Positions 12,601 through 19,673 of a stretch of DNA of 64,000 nt are shown in pieces; the stretch's first letter is position 1, and every line of letters begins with the position of its first letter. A program made the position numbers and the translations under genes. The notes under the pieces were generated by a model, which made no database searches, was not told where the DNA came from, and saw only the letters and a program-made list of their open reading frames with translations. Location: contig NZ_JADIKC010000005.1 in NCBI RefSeq assembly GCF_016905005.1, positions 248,001 through 312,000 of the forward strand, in the 5' to 3' direction. Source of the DNA: Dyella kyungheensis. Lineage in GTDB: Bacteria; Pseudomonadota; Gammaproteobacteria; Xanthomonadales; Rhodanobacteraceae.

Positions 12601-14106
12601 AGCGTGCACAACGCGAACGGTTCCACCACCACGGTCAACAACGTGGGTAGTGCGATCACCAATCTCGACGGTCGCGTCTCGCAGAACACCACCGATATCT
12701 CCACCATCAACACCACCATCACCGGCATGAACGGTCAGCTCGCTGACGCGGTGAAGTACGACTCGGCCGCCCACGACAAGGTCACCCTGGGCAATGCCGG
12801 TACGCCGGTGCAGGTGAGCAACGTGAAGGACGGTGCGCTGTCCGCGACGAGCAGCGACGCAGTGAACGGTTCGCAGCTGTACGCGACCAACCAGCAGGTG
12901 GCGCAGAACACCGGCGATATCGCCAACATCAACAGCACCATCAACACCATGAATACCGGCGGCCTGAAGTACGTGCAGGTCAATTCGACCGCCGCAGGTG
13001 CCAGCGCTGCCGGCTCCGAAAGCGTGGCCGTGGGTGGCAACACCCAGGCTTCCGCCGCCAGGTCGGTGGCGATCGGCAACGGTGCCCAGGCCAGCCAGGC
13101 CAACAGCGTGGCGCTGGGTGCGGGTTCGGTGGCTGACCGCGCGAATAGCGTGTCGGTAGGTTCGGTGGGCCAGGAGCGCCAGATCACCAACGTCGCGGCC
13201 GGCAACTTGTCTGCCACCAGCACCGATGCGGTGAACGGCAGCCAGCTCAATGCCACTAATCAGGCCGTGAGCAACCTCGATGGCCGCGTGACCAACGTGG
13301 AGAACACGGTGAACAACATGGCCGGTGCCGTGAGCAACGTGACCAACATCACCAACGGTCAGGCCGGCATGTTCCAGGTCAGCAAGGACAGCAACGGCAC
13401 CCAGCCTGCGGCTTCGGGCAGCAAGTCGACGGCCGGTGGCACCAGCGCCGTGGCGTCGGGCAACAACAGCACGGCCTTGGGTAACGCCGCGACGGCCTCC
13501 GGCGACAACAGTGTGGCACTGGGCGCCAACTCGGTCGCCGACCGCAGCAACAGCGTGTCGGTGGGCTCGGCGGGTCACGAGCGTCAGGTCACCAACGTCG
13601 CGGCCGGTACGGCCAACACGGATGCGGTGAACGTGGGCCAGCTGAAGGCCGCGGGTGTGATGAACGGCGACGGCACCACCAACACGGCGGTGACCTACGA
13701 CACCAATGCCGACGGCAGCACCAGCGTGACCTTGAATGGCGGCGGCAACGCGACCGTGATCCACAACGTGGGCCCGGGCACGGCACCGTCGGACGCGGCC
13801 ACGGTGGGCCAGGTGCAGCAGGCGGCCAATTGGTCCAAGAGCTACACCGACCAGCAGGTGAACAACATGGGCCGTCAGGTGAGCGGCGGCGTGGCCGCGG
13901 CGATGGCGATGACCTCCATCCCGCAGGCGGTGGCCGCCGGCCAGAACTCGGTGGGTGCGGGCGTCGGCACCTTCCGCGGTCAGTCCAGCATCGCGGTGGG
14001 CATGTCCGCGCTGAGCGCCTCGGGCAAGTTTGCGGTGAAGTTCAGCGCCAGTGCCACCACCCAGGGTGATGCCGGTGTGGGCGTGGGTGCCAGCTACATC
14101 TGGTAA
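6661..14106 (+). CDS. Giant trimeric autotransporter adhesin (YadA/BpaC-like)
   Basis: A 2481-residue type Vc secreted adhesin expected to form trimeric surface fibres that bind surfaces or other cells. The N-terminus MNTIYRIVWN...RWVVASE is the extended signal peptide region typical of large autotransporters, followed by a hydrophobic signal core ending near AMAG. YadA-head type repeats (SVAxG, SxALG) occur at about residues 428-545, 2121-2165 and 2261-2305. The stalk between them holds eight repeats with DAVNxSQL neck motifs and NTTxI coiled-coil segments. The last 70 or so residues, ending VGVGASYIW, are the YadA-type membrane anchor. Composition is unusually rich in Asn, Thr, Ala and Gly. 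No partner gene is next to it. Confidence 0.95.
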   Translation: MNTIYRIVWNAVTCRWVVASELAKGHKKQGTKLRQLAAISGVVGIFAASPMAMAGPVNGFSAGILSPGSASCLSTAAAGVTTAGGTCDTSGGSTQAGIVSYTSTGAWGAYLTVTDPNTVRLGAGGSDKLQILGSGIKALSTMDMGNNNITNLANGGISSGSSDAVNGTQIFNVSQSVANALGGGSVVNANGTVSAPSYALTNANSIGGTAGAATTVASGFSKVDTALGTLNTAVTTAQTTANTANTTANKGWNLSADAGATSQNIAPGGTANFAAGTNATVTRSGNTITMGVVNNPTFSGMVNANGGLTVGIGKTVSMGGNTVTNVANGVNNNDAVSVAQLAPIVTALGNGAAIDGTTGVVTGPSYALTNANSIDGTVGAATDVGTGFAKVDAALGKVGTQATNTNRYFKSNGLNNGTDDAAASGTSSVAIGPNSKAMLVADIAIGAGAVANSVGGGSNPLNAAMAMGYNAQATTATSMALGVGAVATSTGGTALGRYAQATGTSGIAVGSRSLAQANNSVALGKGTLADRANTVSVGAASSFTDVSGTVQAAGTRQIVNMGAGTQSNDAVNVSQLTPVVTALGGGAAIDATTGAVTGPSYALTNANGIAGTTGAATDVGTGFAKVDAALGTLNTSVTQNTTNIAGNTTSINNLQNTVNNISSGTVGLVQQAAAGADLTVGKATDGVAVDFADKNGNTRTLKNVTAGVAATDAVNMSQLNATNANVAGNTTAITNLGTRVTTNEGSISTINTTIAGMNGQLADAVKYDSATHDQVTLGNAGTPVQVTNVKNGALTAASTDAVNGSQLYATNQQVAQNTTDIAGNTTAIAGNTTSISNITNQINNGTVGLVQQAAAGADLTVGKGTDGVAVNFADKNGNTRTLKNVTAGVANTDAVNMSQLNATNANVAGNTTAITDLGTRVTTNEGSITTINTTIAGMNGQLADAVKYDSAAHDTVTLGNAGTPVRVTNVKTGALSAASTDAVNGSQLYATNANVTQNTTDIAGNTTSITSLQNTVNNISGGTVGLVQQAAAGADLTVGKGTDGVAVDFADKTGNTRTLKNVTAGVANTDAVNMSQLNTTNANVAGNTTAITNLGTRVTTNEGSISTINTTIAGMNGQLADAVKYDSAAHDTVTLGNAGTPVQVTNVKNGALTAASTDAVNGSQLYATNQQVAQNTTDIAGNTTAIAGNTTSITSLQNTVNNISGGTVGLVQQAAAGADLTVGKDTDGTAVNFADKNGNTRTLKNVTAGVAATDAVNMSQLNTTNANVTRVEGKADQQGTTTASAFGGGASYNSTTGAIVAPSYTLHKADGTTTTANDVGTALTNVDGRVAQNTTDISGNTTSITSLQNTVNNISGGTVGLVQQAAAGADLTVGNATDGVAVDFADKTGNTRTLKNVTAGVANTDAVNMSQLNATNANVAGNTTAITDLGTRVTTNEGSITTINTTIAGMNGQLADAVKYDSAAHDTVTLGNAGTPVQVTNVKNGALTAASSDAVNGSQLYATNANVTQNTTDIAGNTTSITSLQNTVNNISGGTVGLVQQTAAGADLTVGKATDGVAVDFADKTGNTRTLKNVTAGVANTDAVNMSQLNATNANVAGNTTAITNLGTRVTTNEGSISTINTTIAGMNGQLADAVKYDSATHDQVTLGNAGTPVQVTNVKNGALTAASTDAVNGSQLYATNANVTQNTTDIAGNTTSITSLQNTVNNISGGTVGLVQQAVAGADLTVGKDTDGAAVNFADKNGNTRTLKSVSAGALTSASTDAVNGSQLYATNQQVTQNTSDIAGNTTAITNLGSRVTTNEGNINTINTTIAGMNGQLADAVKYDSATHDKVTLGTAGTPVQVTNVKNGGLSAASTDAVNGSQLYATNQQVGQNTTDIAGNTTAINTINTQINSGTIGLVQQASAGANLTVGKGTDGAAVDFQGTAGARKLLNVADGTVAAGSKDAVNGGQLHGVSQSMADAIGGGSTVNADGSISAPSYSVHNANGSTTTVNNVGSAITNLDGRVSQNTTDISTINTTITGMNGQLADAVKYDSAAHDKVTLGNAGTPVQVSNVKDGALSATSSDAVNGSQLYATNQQVAQNTGDIANINSTINTMNTGGLKYVQVNSTAAGASAAGSESVAVGGNTQASAARSVAIGNGAQASQANSVALGAGSVADRANSVSVGSVGQERQITNVAAGNLSATSTDAVNGSQLNATNQAVSNLDGRVTNVENTVNNMAGAVSNVTNITNGQAGMFQVSKDSNGTQPAASGSKSTAGGTSAVASGNNSTALGNAATASGDNSVALGANSVADRSNSVSVGSAGHERQVTNVAAGTANTDAVNVGQLKAAGVMNGDGTTNTAVTYDTNADGSTSVTLNGGGNATVIHNVGPGTAPSDAATVGQVQQAANWSKSYTDQQVNNMGRQVSGGVAAAMAMTSIPQAVAAGQNSVGAGVGTFRGQSSIAVGMSALSASGKFAVKFSASATTQGDAGVGVGASYIW
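8566..12480 (+). repeat. Eight tandem stalk repeats inside the trimeric autotransporter
   Basis: The phrase encoding GTVGLVQQ (GTIGLVQQ in the last copy) recurs at 8651, 9194, 9725, 10277, 10730, 11261, 11792 and 12344. The intervals are 543, 531, 552, 453, 531, 531 and 552 bp, all multiples of three. Some copies are near-identical at DNA level: about 252 bp from 9288 matches 10824-11075 without a mismatch. Such repeats can expand or contract in frame by recombination. Confidence 0.93.
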
Positions 14107-14131
14107 GACCGGGCTCCAACTGCAGAAAAGG

Positions 14132-14163
14132 AACGGCGCCGTAGCGATACGGCGCCGTTTTTC
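14132..14163 (+). terminator. Intrinsic terminator after the autotransporter
   Basis: A 12-bp perfect stem (AACGGCGCCGTA / TACGGCGCCGTT) with a GCGA tetraloop is followed by a T-rich stretch, 25 bp after the stop codon. The same stem sequence is found near 31591. Confidence 0.92.
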
Positions 14164-14189
14164 TTGGGCGATGGCTGAAAAAGGCCAAC

Positions 14190-14214
14190 AAAAAAAGCCG
14201 CGTCATGCGCGGCT
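14190..14214 (-). terminator. Intrinsic terminator for infA (minus strand)
   Basis: The stem AGCCGCG/CGCGGCT with loop TCATG is preceded on the plus strand by a seven-base A-run, which becomes the U-tract for transcription arriving from infA. A shorter T-stretch on the other side may help plus-strand termination too. Confidence 0.75.
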
Positions 14215-14232
14215 TTCTTCAAGCTCGTAACC

Positions 14233-14317
14233 CTGTGGGAGCGCACCCTGTGCGCGACCGCGGCGTTACGGTGTCACTGCTCCGTAGGTTGGTCGCGCAC
14301 AGGGTGCGCTCCTACAG
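14233..14317. repeat. Palindromic repeat, GGGAGCGCACCCTGTGCGCG family, copy 1
   Basis: The left arm (14233-14259) and right arm (14291-14317) are inverted copies with one mismatch, around a 31-bp centre. Related pairs are at 19537, 43203 and 46589. All are intergenic. Here it sits in the transcript of infA just after the stop codon. Confidence 0.88.
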
Positions 14318-14328
14318 AGGCCGTGAAA

Positions 14329-14547
14329 TCACTTCATGCGGTAGGTGATACGACCCTTGGTCAGGTCGTACGGGGTCATCTCCACCTTCACCTTGTCGCC
14401 GGTGAGGATGCGGATGTAATGCTTGCGCATGCGGCCGGAAATATGGGCCGTGATCACGTGGCCGTTTTCCAGCTGCACGCGGAACATGGTGTTGGGCAGG
14501 GTCTCCTGGACCGTACCTTCCATTTCAATGACGTCGTCTTTGGCCAT
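14329..14547 (-). CDS. infA: Translation initiation factor IF-1
   Basis: IF-1 binds the A site of the 30S subunit during initiation. The 72-residue protein is a single S1/OB-fold domain with the diagnostic [13 protein letters not shown] start, the [10 protein letters not shown] core and [13 protein letters not shown]. It is essential in most bacteria. It stands alone here, with its own likely promoter upstream, a repeat and a terminator downstream, and no other translation genes adjacent. Confidence 0.98.
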   Translation of the reverse strand: MAKDDVIEMEGTVQETLPNTMFRVQLENGHVITAHISGRMRKHYIRILTGDKVKVEMTPYDLTKGRITYRMK

Positions 14548-14593
14548 GCGTTCCGTGGGGGCAGGGCAGCCGTCGTGGCCGCTTAATCCGTCG

Positions 14594-14622
14594 ATTATGG
14601 CACGGAAGTTCCGATGGTTAAA
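14594..14622 (-). promoter_or_regulatory. Possible sigma-70 promoter of infA
   Basis: Read on the minus strand, TTTAAC (14617-14622) and CATAAT (14594-14599) are separated by 17 bp, about 45 bp before the infA start. The -10 matches the consensus at five of six positions; the -35 is weak. Confidence 0.4.
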
Positions 14623-14628
14623 GAATCA

Positions 14629-14904
14629 TCAGCCAAAATGCTCATCCAGCTTGCGACGGATCTCCTGTTCCACCATGCCCTTGAGGGGGGCCAGCATCAT
14701 GCCCAGCTCCGCCGTCACGTGGATCACGTCGCTGGCCACGGCGATGCTGCCGTTCACGCCCGGGCGGGAAAAACGCAAGGTGTCGCCCTGCCACTGGCCC
14801 TCCATGCCGAACTTCTCCTGCATGCGGGCCGCCACCTTGTCGACCACCGCGCGGGCCTCGCTCAGGGACAGTTGATGAGGACGGCGGATGTCGATCTTGG
14901 GCAT
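14629..14904 (-). CDS. Polyhydroxyalkanoic acid system family protein (PHA_gran_rgn)
   Basis: A 91-residue protein starting MPKIDIRRPH with LSLSEARAVVDKVA, the pattern of the small family annotated as polyhydroxyalkanoic acid system or granule-region protein. Its biochemical function is not established. The ATG at 14904 was chosen because an AGGAG lies nine bases upstream; the open frame to 15015 has no such signal. No PHA synthase or phasin gene is nearby, so a role in PHA storage is not supported by context. Confidence 0.75.
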   Translation of the reverse strand: MPKIDIRRPHQLSLSEARAVVDKVAARMQEKFGMEGQWQGDTLRFSRPGVNGSIAVASDVIHVTAELGMMLAPLKGMVEQEIRRKLDEHFG

Positions 14905-15051
14905 GGCGAACTCCTGGGATTGGACGGGCATGGTAAGCCAGACCGCCGATCGCTGACTGACTGCCGGCCTTAGCGGCGTGGCAGGCCGGAAACAGGCACT
15001 GAAAGGCGTAGGCATCTGCTAGAGTCCCGCCGTCCATCGACTGGTTCACTG

Positions 15052-15819
15052 ATGCGCATCGAGTTTCCCAATTCCGCCCGAGAGGATTTCCACTGGGACG
15101 GCCCTGTGTTGCGCATCGGCAGCGCGCCCGACAACGACCTGATCCTCGCATCGCATCAGGCTGGCGCGTATCACCTGCGTATCCAACTGGATCGTCGCGG
15201 CTGGGTGTTGCAGATGCTTCCCCAGGGCAATCGCATCTACGTGAACGCACGGCCGGTGCGTGAAAAAGCCCTGCTTCGCCCCGGCGACATTCTCAGCGTG
15301 GGCGACTGCCGCATGCTGCTGCGTGCCGACGAGGAACCCGCGCACAGCCTGCCCGTGACCGTGCCGGCCGAGGGCCGCTGCACGGTCGCGCTGCGTGCGG
15401 TGGCCGGCCCCTTGTCGGGCCGCGTGCTGCCGTTGCAGGACAAGCTGGAACTGGGGCCGCACGGCGGCATTCCGCTGGAGCTGCCGCAGGGCGAAACCGC
15501 CTCGCTGGTGTTGTTCTGGCGCGAGGGCCAGCTGATGCTCGAGGGCGGCCAGCAGTCCACACGCTATCCGCTGCGCGTGAACGGCGTGCCGGTCACCCAG
15601 GCCGCGCTTCGTCCGGGCGACCAGGTCGGCCTGGGCATGCATCGCTTCGTGGTCGATGCGCCGGGACTGGAGCCGGAACCCGAAATCCCCCAGCCGGCGC
15701 CCGAGCCGCTGCATCTGCCCGAAGAAGACGCCGGTCCGCGCGGCGAAGTGTGGTGGCTGATCGCCACGGCCGCCGTGCTGGCGCTGGGCATCGCGGTGGC
15801 TTTGCTGGTGCGTTTCTGA
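15052..15819 (+). CDS. FHA-domain-like protein with C-terminal membrane anchor
   Basis: The 255-residue protein has an N-terminal FHA-like beta-sandwich (about 15-85; LRIGSAPDNDL resembles the GR.....I strand, and VNARPV the N-G-V loop). A second, more diverged FHA-like module (about 115-205) repeats LPLQDKLELG and LRVNGVPV. A Pro/Glu-rich linker leads to a single transmembrane helix at 235-253 with the extreme C-terminus outside. FHA domains bind phosphothreonine, but the canonical Arg/Ser pocket is only partly recognisable. No kinase or secretion-system genes adjoin it. It is divergent from the PHA-system gene. Confidence 0.65.
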   Translation: MRIEFPNSAREDFHWDGPVLRIGSAPDNDLILASHQAGAYHLRIQLDRRGWVLQMLPQGNRIYVNARPVREKALLRPGDILSVGDCRMLLRADEEPAHSLPVTVPAEGRCTVALRAVAGPLSGRVLPLQDKLELGPHGGIPLELPQGETASLVLFWREGQLMLEGGQQSTRYPLRVNGVPVTQAALRPGDQVGLGMHRFVVDAPGLEPEPEIPQPAPEPLHLPEEDAGPRGEVWWLIATAAVLALGIAVALLVRF

Positions 15820-15857
15820 GGCCTTGCGCGGGCGATACCGCGGCACTGCACTTTGGC

Positions 15858-15888
15858 TTGACGCCGTGTTGCTGCGACGCGGCATAAT
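15858..15888 (+). promoter_or_regulatory. Possible promoter of serC-pheA-aroA
   Basis: TTGACG (15858-15863) and CATAAT (15883-15888) lie 30 bp before the serC start. The spacing is 19 bp, longer than optimal. Confidence 0.45.
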
Positions 15889-15918
15889 GCGGCGAACCCC
15901 GTTTCCAAGGCGTCATCA

Positions 15919-17004
15919 GTGAGCAGACTGTGGAATTTCAGCGCTGGCCCGGCCGCGCTGCCGCAACCGGTATTGGAGCGAGCCCAGCGCGAACTGCTGG
16001 ACTGGCAGGGCTGCGGGGCCTCGGTGATGGAGCTGTCCCATCGCGGCAAGCTGTTCATGGGCCTGGCCCAGCAGGCCGAAGCCGACCTGCGCGAGCTGCT
16101 GGCCATTCCCGACAACTACGCTGTGCTGTTCCTGCAGGGCGGCGCCACCCAGCACTTCGCCCAGATCCCGATGAACCTGGCGGACGAAGGTGCCAGCGCC
16201 GATTACGTAGTGACCGGCCATTGGGGCGAGAAGGCCGCCAGCGAAGCGGCGCCCTACGTGAAGGTGAATCTGGCCGGGAGCAGCAAGGACGAAAACTACC
16301 GGCGCCTGCCGCCACGCGAGACGTGGCAGCTCGATCCACGCGCCGCCTATGTGCACTACACGCCGAACGAAACCATCCACGGGGTGGAATTCCATGATGT
16401 CCCGGACGTCGGCGATGTGCCGCTGGTGGCCGACATGTCCTCGGACATCCTGTCGGGTCCGCTCGATGTGTCGAAGTTCGGGCTGATCTACGCGGGCGCG
16501 CAGAAGAACATCGGCCCGTCGGGCCTGGTGGTGATGATCGTGCGACGCGACCTGCTCGAACGCGCCTCCCGGCCGATGGCGCGCATCTTCCGCTACGCCG
16601 ATCATGCGGCGAACGATTCCATGCTCAATACCCCCAACACCTGGGGCTGGTATCTGGCAGGGCTCACCTTCCAGTGGCTGAAAGAGCAGGGCGGGCTGGC
16701 CGTGATCGGTCAGCGCAACGAGGCGAAGGCCGCGCTGCTCTACGACGCCATCGATCACTCCGGCGGCTTCTATCGCAATCCGGTGGCGGTCGATTCGCGC
16801 TCGCGCATGAATGTGCCTTTCACGCTGCACGACAGCGCGCTCGACGCGGATTTCCTCAAGGCATCCGAAGCCGCCGGACTGCTCGCGCTCAAGGGCCACA
16901 AGGCGCTGGGCGGGATGCGTGCGTCGCTGTACAACGCCGTACCGCTGGAAGCCGTGCAGGCGCTGGTGGGTTTCATGAAGGATTTTGCCAAACGTCACGG
17001 ATGA
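15919..17004 (+). CDS. serC: 3-phosphoserine/phosphohydroxythreonine transaminase SerC
   Basis: SerC transfers the amino group of glutamate to 3-phosphohydroxypyruvate in serine synthesis, and to 3-hydroxy-2-oxo-4-phosphonooxybutanoate in pyridoxal phosphate synthesis. The 361-residue protein begins with the family signature WNFSAGPAALP. The PLP-binding lysine is K196 in YAGAQKNIGPSG. The start is GTG at 15919, placed exactly before the conserved N-terminus. pheA and aroA follow in the same direction, a common aromatic/serine cluster. Confidence 0.97.
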   Translation: MSRLWNFSAGPAALPQPVLERAQRELLDWQGCGASVMELSHRGKLFMGLAQQAEADLRELLAIPDNYAVLFLQGGATQHFAQIPMNLADEGASADYVVTGHWGEKAASEAAPYVKVNLAGSSKDENYRRLPPRETWQLDPRAAYVHYTPNETIHGVEFHDVPDVGDVPLVADMSSDILSGPLDVSKFGLIYAGAQKNIGPSGLVVMIVRRDLLERASRPMARIFRYADHAANDSMLNTPNTWGWYLAGLTFQWLKEQGGLAVIGQRNEAKAALLYDAIDHSGGFYRNPVAVDSRSRMNVPFTLHDSALDADFLKASEAAGLLALKGHKALGGMRASLYNAVPLEAVQALVGFMKDFAKRHG

Positions 17005-17081
17005 AACCGTTGCACGACAGGTCGCCGATCCATGACTATCGGTGATTCCCCCGCTGGACTTCTTGCTTTTGCAGCCCCGAC

Positions 17082-18170
17082 ATGACCGATAAGAAATCCT
17101 CGCTTTCCGACGTGCGCGAACGCATCGACAGCATCGATCAGCAGATCCAGCAGCTGATCTCCGAGCGCGCCGGCTGGGCGCAGGAAGTAGCCCGGGTGAA
17201 GGGCGAAGGGCTGTCGGCGATCGACTATTACCGTCCGGAACGCGAAGCCCATGTGCTGCGCATGGTGGTGGACCGCAACGACGGTCCGCTCACCGACGTG
17301 GAAATGGTGCGCCTGTTCCGCGAGATCATGTCTTCCTGCCTCGCGCAGGAAGATCCGCTCAAGGTCGGCTTTCTCGGTCCCGAGGGCACTTTCAGCGAGC
17401 AGGCGGTGCGCAAGCATTTCGGCCATGCCGCTTACGGCCTGCCGCTGGGCAGCATTGAGGAAGTGTTCCAGGAAGTGGCCGCGGGCCATGCCGATTTCGG
17501 CGTCGTGCCGGTGGAGAATTCCGGCCAGGGCATGATCCAGGTCACGCTGGACATGTTCCTCACCTCCGAGGCCACCATCTGCGGCGAAGTGGAACTGCGC
17601 GTGCATCAATGCCTGCATTCGATGCAGGGCACGCTGGACGGCATCAAGCGCGTCTATGCGCATGCGCAGTCGCTGCAGCAGTGCAAGACCTGGCTGCGCA
17701 TCAACCTGCCGGGCGTCGAGTGCATCGCGGTGAGCAGCAATGCCGAAGCCGCGCGCCTGGCGCGCCATGCGGACGATGCCGCCGCCATCGCGGGCGAGAC
17801 CGCCGGTCGCGTCTATGGGCTGAAGACGGTGGCGCAGGCGATCGAGGATCGCGCCGACAACACCACGCGTTTTCTGGTCATCGGCCGCTCGCTGTTTCCG
17901 CCGTCGGGCAACGACCGCACCTCGCTGCTGATCACCGTGAACGACAAGCCGGGCGCGCTGTATCACGTGCTCAAGCCGTTCGCCGAACACGACATCAGCC
18001 TCAATCGCATCGAATCGCGTCCCGCGCATTCGGGCAAATGGCAATACGCCTTCTTCATCGACGTCTCCGGCCACATCAACGACGAGCCGTTGCAGGCCGC
18101 GATGAAGGAAATGGGCGAAGCCGCCGCGCAGGTGCGCGTGCTCGGCTCGTACCCGGTGGCGCTGCCCTGA
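17082..18170 (+). CDS. pheA: Bifunctional chorismate mutase/prephenate dehydratase
   Basis: This P-protein turns chorismate into prephenate and then phenylpyruvate, committing carbon to phenylalanine. The order is a chorismate mutase domain (1-90, RIDSIDQQIQQL start), a prephenate dehydratase domain (about 95-270, with GPEGTFSEQA and VPVENSGQG), and a C-terminal ACT domain (about 280-355) whose GALYHVL and IESRP segments bind phenylalanine for feedback inhibition. It is full length at 362 residues. No leader peptide or attenuator was seen in the 77-bp gap after serC. Confidence 0.97.
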   Translation: MTDKKSSLSDVRERIDSIDQQIQQLISERAGWAQEVARVKGEGLSAIDYYRPEREAHVLRMVVDRNDGPLTDVEMVRLFREIMSSCLAQEDPLKVGFLGPEGTFSEQAVRKHFGHAAYGLPLGSIEEVFQEVAAGHADFGVVPVENSGQGMIQVTLDMFLTSEATICGEVELRVHQCLHSMQGTLDGIKRVYAHAQSLQQCKTWLRINLPGVECIAVSSNAEAARLARHADDAAAIAGETAGRVYGLKTVAQAIEDRADNTTRFLVIGRSLFPPSGNDRTSLLITVNDKPGALYHVLKPFAEHDISLNRIESRPAHSGKWQYAFFIDVSGHINDEPLQAAMKEMGEAAAQVRVLGSYPVALP

Positions 18171-18212
18171 TCTGTACCGGGCCGCTGCATGGCGGCCGTT
18201 GGAGAATTCATT

Positions 18213-19517
18213 GTGACCCGACTCGACTGGACCAGTCATAACGTTCGCGTGCTCCACGGCAGCGTGCGCGTGCCTGGCGACAAATCCGTTTCGCATCGTG
18301 CACTCATGCTGGGTGCGCTGGCCGAAGGCAGCTCGCATATTCGAGGCTTCCTGGAAGGCGAAGACACGCGCGCCACGGCGGCCGTGTTGCAACTGCTCGG
18401 TGTGCGCATCGACGCACCGGCCGACGGCGAACGCGTGGTGCATGGCGTGGGCCTGCATGGCCTGCGTGGAACCGCCGCGCAGCTCGATTGCGGCAATGCC
18501 GGCACCGGCATGCGCCTGCTTGCCGGCCTGCTGGCTGGGCAGGCCTTCGACAGCACGCTGGTGGGCGACGAATCGCTGTCCAAGCGCCCCATGCGTCGGG
18601 TGACCGATCCGCTCGAACGGATGGGCGCGAAGATCGACACGCAGAATGGCTTGCCGCCGCTGCAGGTGCGCGGCGGTCAGTCGCTGCAGGGCATTGCATA
18701 CACTTTGCCGGTCGCGAGTGCGCAGGTGAAGTCGGCTCTGCTGCTCGCTGGCCTGTATGCAAAAGGCGAGACGGAAGTGATCGAGCCGCATCCAACCCGC
18801 GACTACACCGAGCGCATGCTGGCGGCCTTTGGCTGGCCGATCGATTTCGCGCCGGGCCGTGCACGTCTGAGTGGCGGACATACGCTTCGTGCCACTCAGG
18901 TCGATGTGCCGGCCGACTTTTCCTCGGCCGCGTTCTTCCTGGTCGCGGGCAGCATCGTGCCGGGTTCCGAATTGCGCTTGCCGACGGTGGGACTCAATCC
19001 GCGTCGCACCGGCCTGCTGCAGGCCTTGCGCCTGATGGGCGCGGATATCCGGGTGGAAAACGAACGCGAGAGCGGTGGCGAACCGGTGGGCGACCTGGTG
19101 GTGCGCCACGCACCGCTGCACGGCATCGAACTGCCCGAAGCGTTGGTGCCGGACATGATCGACGAATTCCCCGCGCTGTTCGTCGCAGCCACGGCAGCCC
19201 AGGGCAAGACCGTGGTGCGCGGCGCAGCCGAGTTGCGCGTGAAGGAATCGGATCGCCTGGCCGCGATGGCCACGGGGTTGCGCACGCTTGGCGCCGTCAT
19301 CGACGAGACTCCCGATGGCGCAACGATCCACGGCGGCCCGCTGCATGGCGGCACCATCGAGAGCCACGGCGATCATCGCATCGCCATGAGTTTCGCGGTG
19401 GCCGGCCTGATCGCCAGCGGTGCGGTACGCATCAACGATTGCGCCAATGTGGCGACCTCGTTTCCGGGTTTCATCGAGCTGGCCAACGGCTGCGGATTCA
19501 GGCTGGAAACTGCCTGA
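18213..19517 (+). CDS. aroA: 3-phosphoshikimate 1-carboxyvinyltransferase (EPSP synthase)
   Basis: AroA joins phosphoenolpyruvate to shikimate 3-phosphate, the sixth step of the shikimate pathway, supplying the chorismate used by PheA. The signature PGDKSVSHRA (K24) and LDCGNAGTGMRL segments are present, as are the late VKESDR and HGDHRIAMSF. The GTG at 18213 was chosen because GGAG lies eight bases before it; an in-frame ATG at 18189 lacks one. The protein is 434 residues, with 42 bp between pheA and this start. Confidence 0.96.
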   Translation: MTRLDWTSHNVRVLHGSVRVPGDKSVSHRALMLGALAEGSSHIRGFLEGEDTRATAAVLQLLGVRIDAPADGERVVHGVGLHGLRGTAAQLDCGNAGTGMRLLAGLLAGQAFDSTLVGDESLSKRPMRRVTDPLERMGAKIDTQNGLPPLQVRGGQSLQGIAYTLPVASAQVKSALLLAGLYAKGETEVIEPHPTRDYTERMLAAFGWPIDFAPGRARLSGGHTLRATQVDVPADFSSAAFFLVAGSIVPGSELRLPTVGLNPRRTGLLQALRLMGADIRVENERESGGEPVGDLVVRHAPLHGIELPEALVPDMIDEFPALFVAATAAQGKTVVRGAAELRVKESDRLAAMATGLRTLGAVIDETPDGATIHGGPLHGGTIESHGDHRIAMSFAVAGLIASGAVRINDCANVATSFPGFIELANGCGFRLETA

Positions 19518-19536
19518 TTCCAGCAATTTGGTTTTC

Positions 19537-19616
19537 TGTGGGAGCGCACCCTGTGCGCGACTGGCAGGAACCGAGACCGTCCGGCATGCCCGTCGCGCAC
19601 AGGGTGCGCTCCCACA
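19537..19616. repeat. Palindromic repeat, GGGAGCGCACCCTGTGCGCG family, copy 2
   Basis: The inverted arms TGTGGGAGCGCACCCTGTGC (and the same sequence in reverse complement ending at 19616) surround a centre of about 30 bp. It lies between aroA and kdsB, both on the plus strand, so it would be transcribed if the genes are cotranscribed. Confidence 0.9.
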
Positions 19617-19673
19617 AGGTCTCGCCCGTAGCAGTCGGTGCAGCTACCCTTGTGGCCTCACGCCGAGATCGCC

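Noticed and set aside
8281-13764. Long open frames on the minus strand opposite the autotransporter (e.g. 8281-10581 and 11959-13764)
   Set aside because: They are frame shadows of a high-GC, repetitive gene. They repeat with the stalk units, have Arg/His/Val-rich unnatural composition, and lack ribosome-binding sites.
14233-14317. Inverted repeat considered as the terminator of infA
   Set aside because: There is no T-run, and the same sequence occurs in other intergenic places. A separate canonical terminator lies at 14190-14214.
16995-19526. 843-codon minus-strand frame opposite pheA and aroA
   Set aside because: It spans two intact conserved genes and has the composition of a GC-driven shadow.
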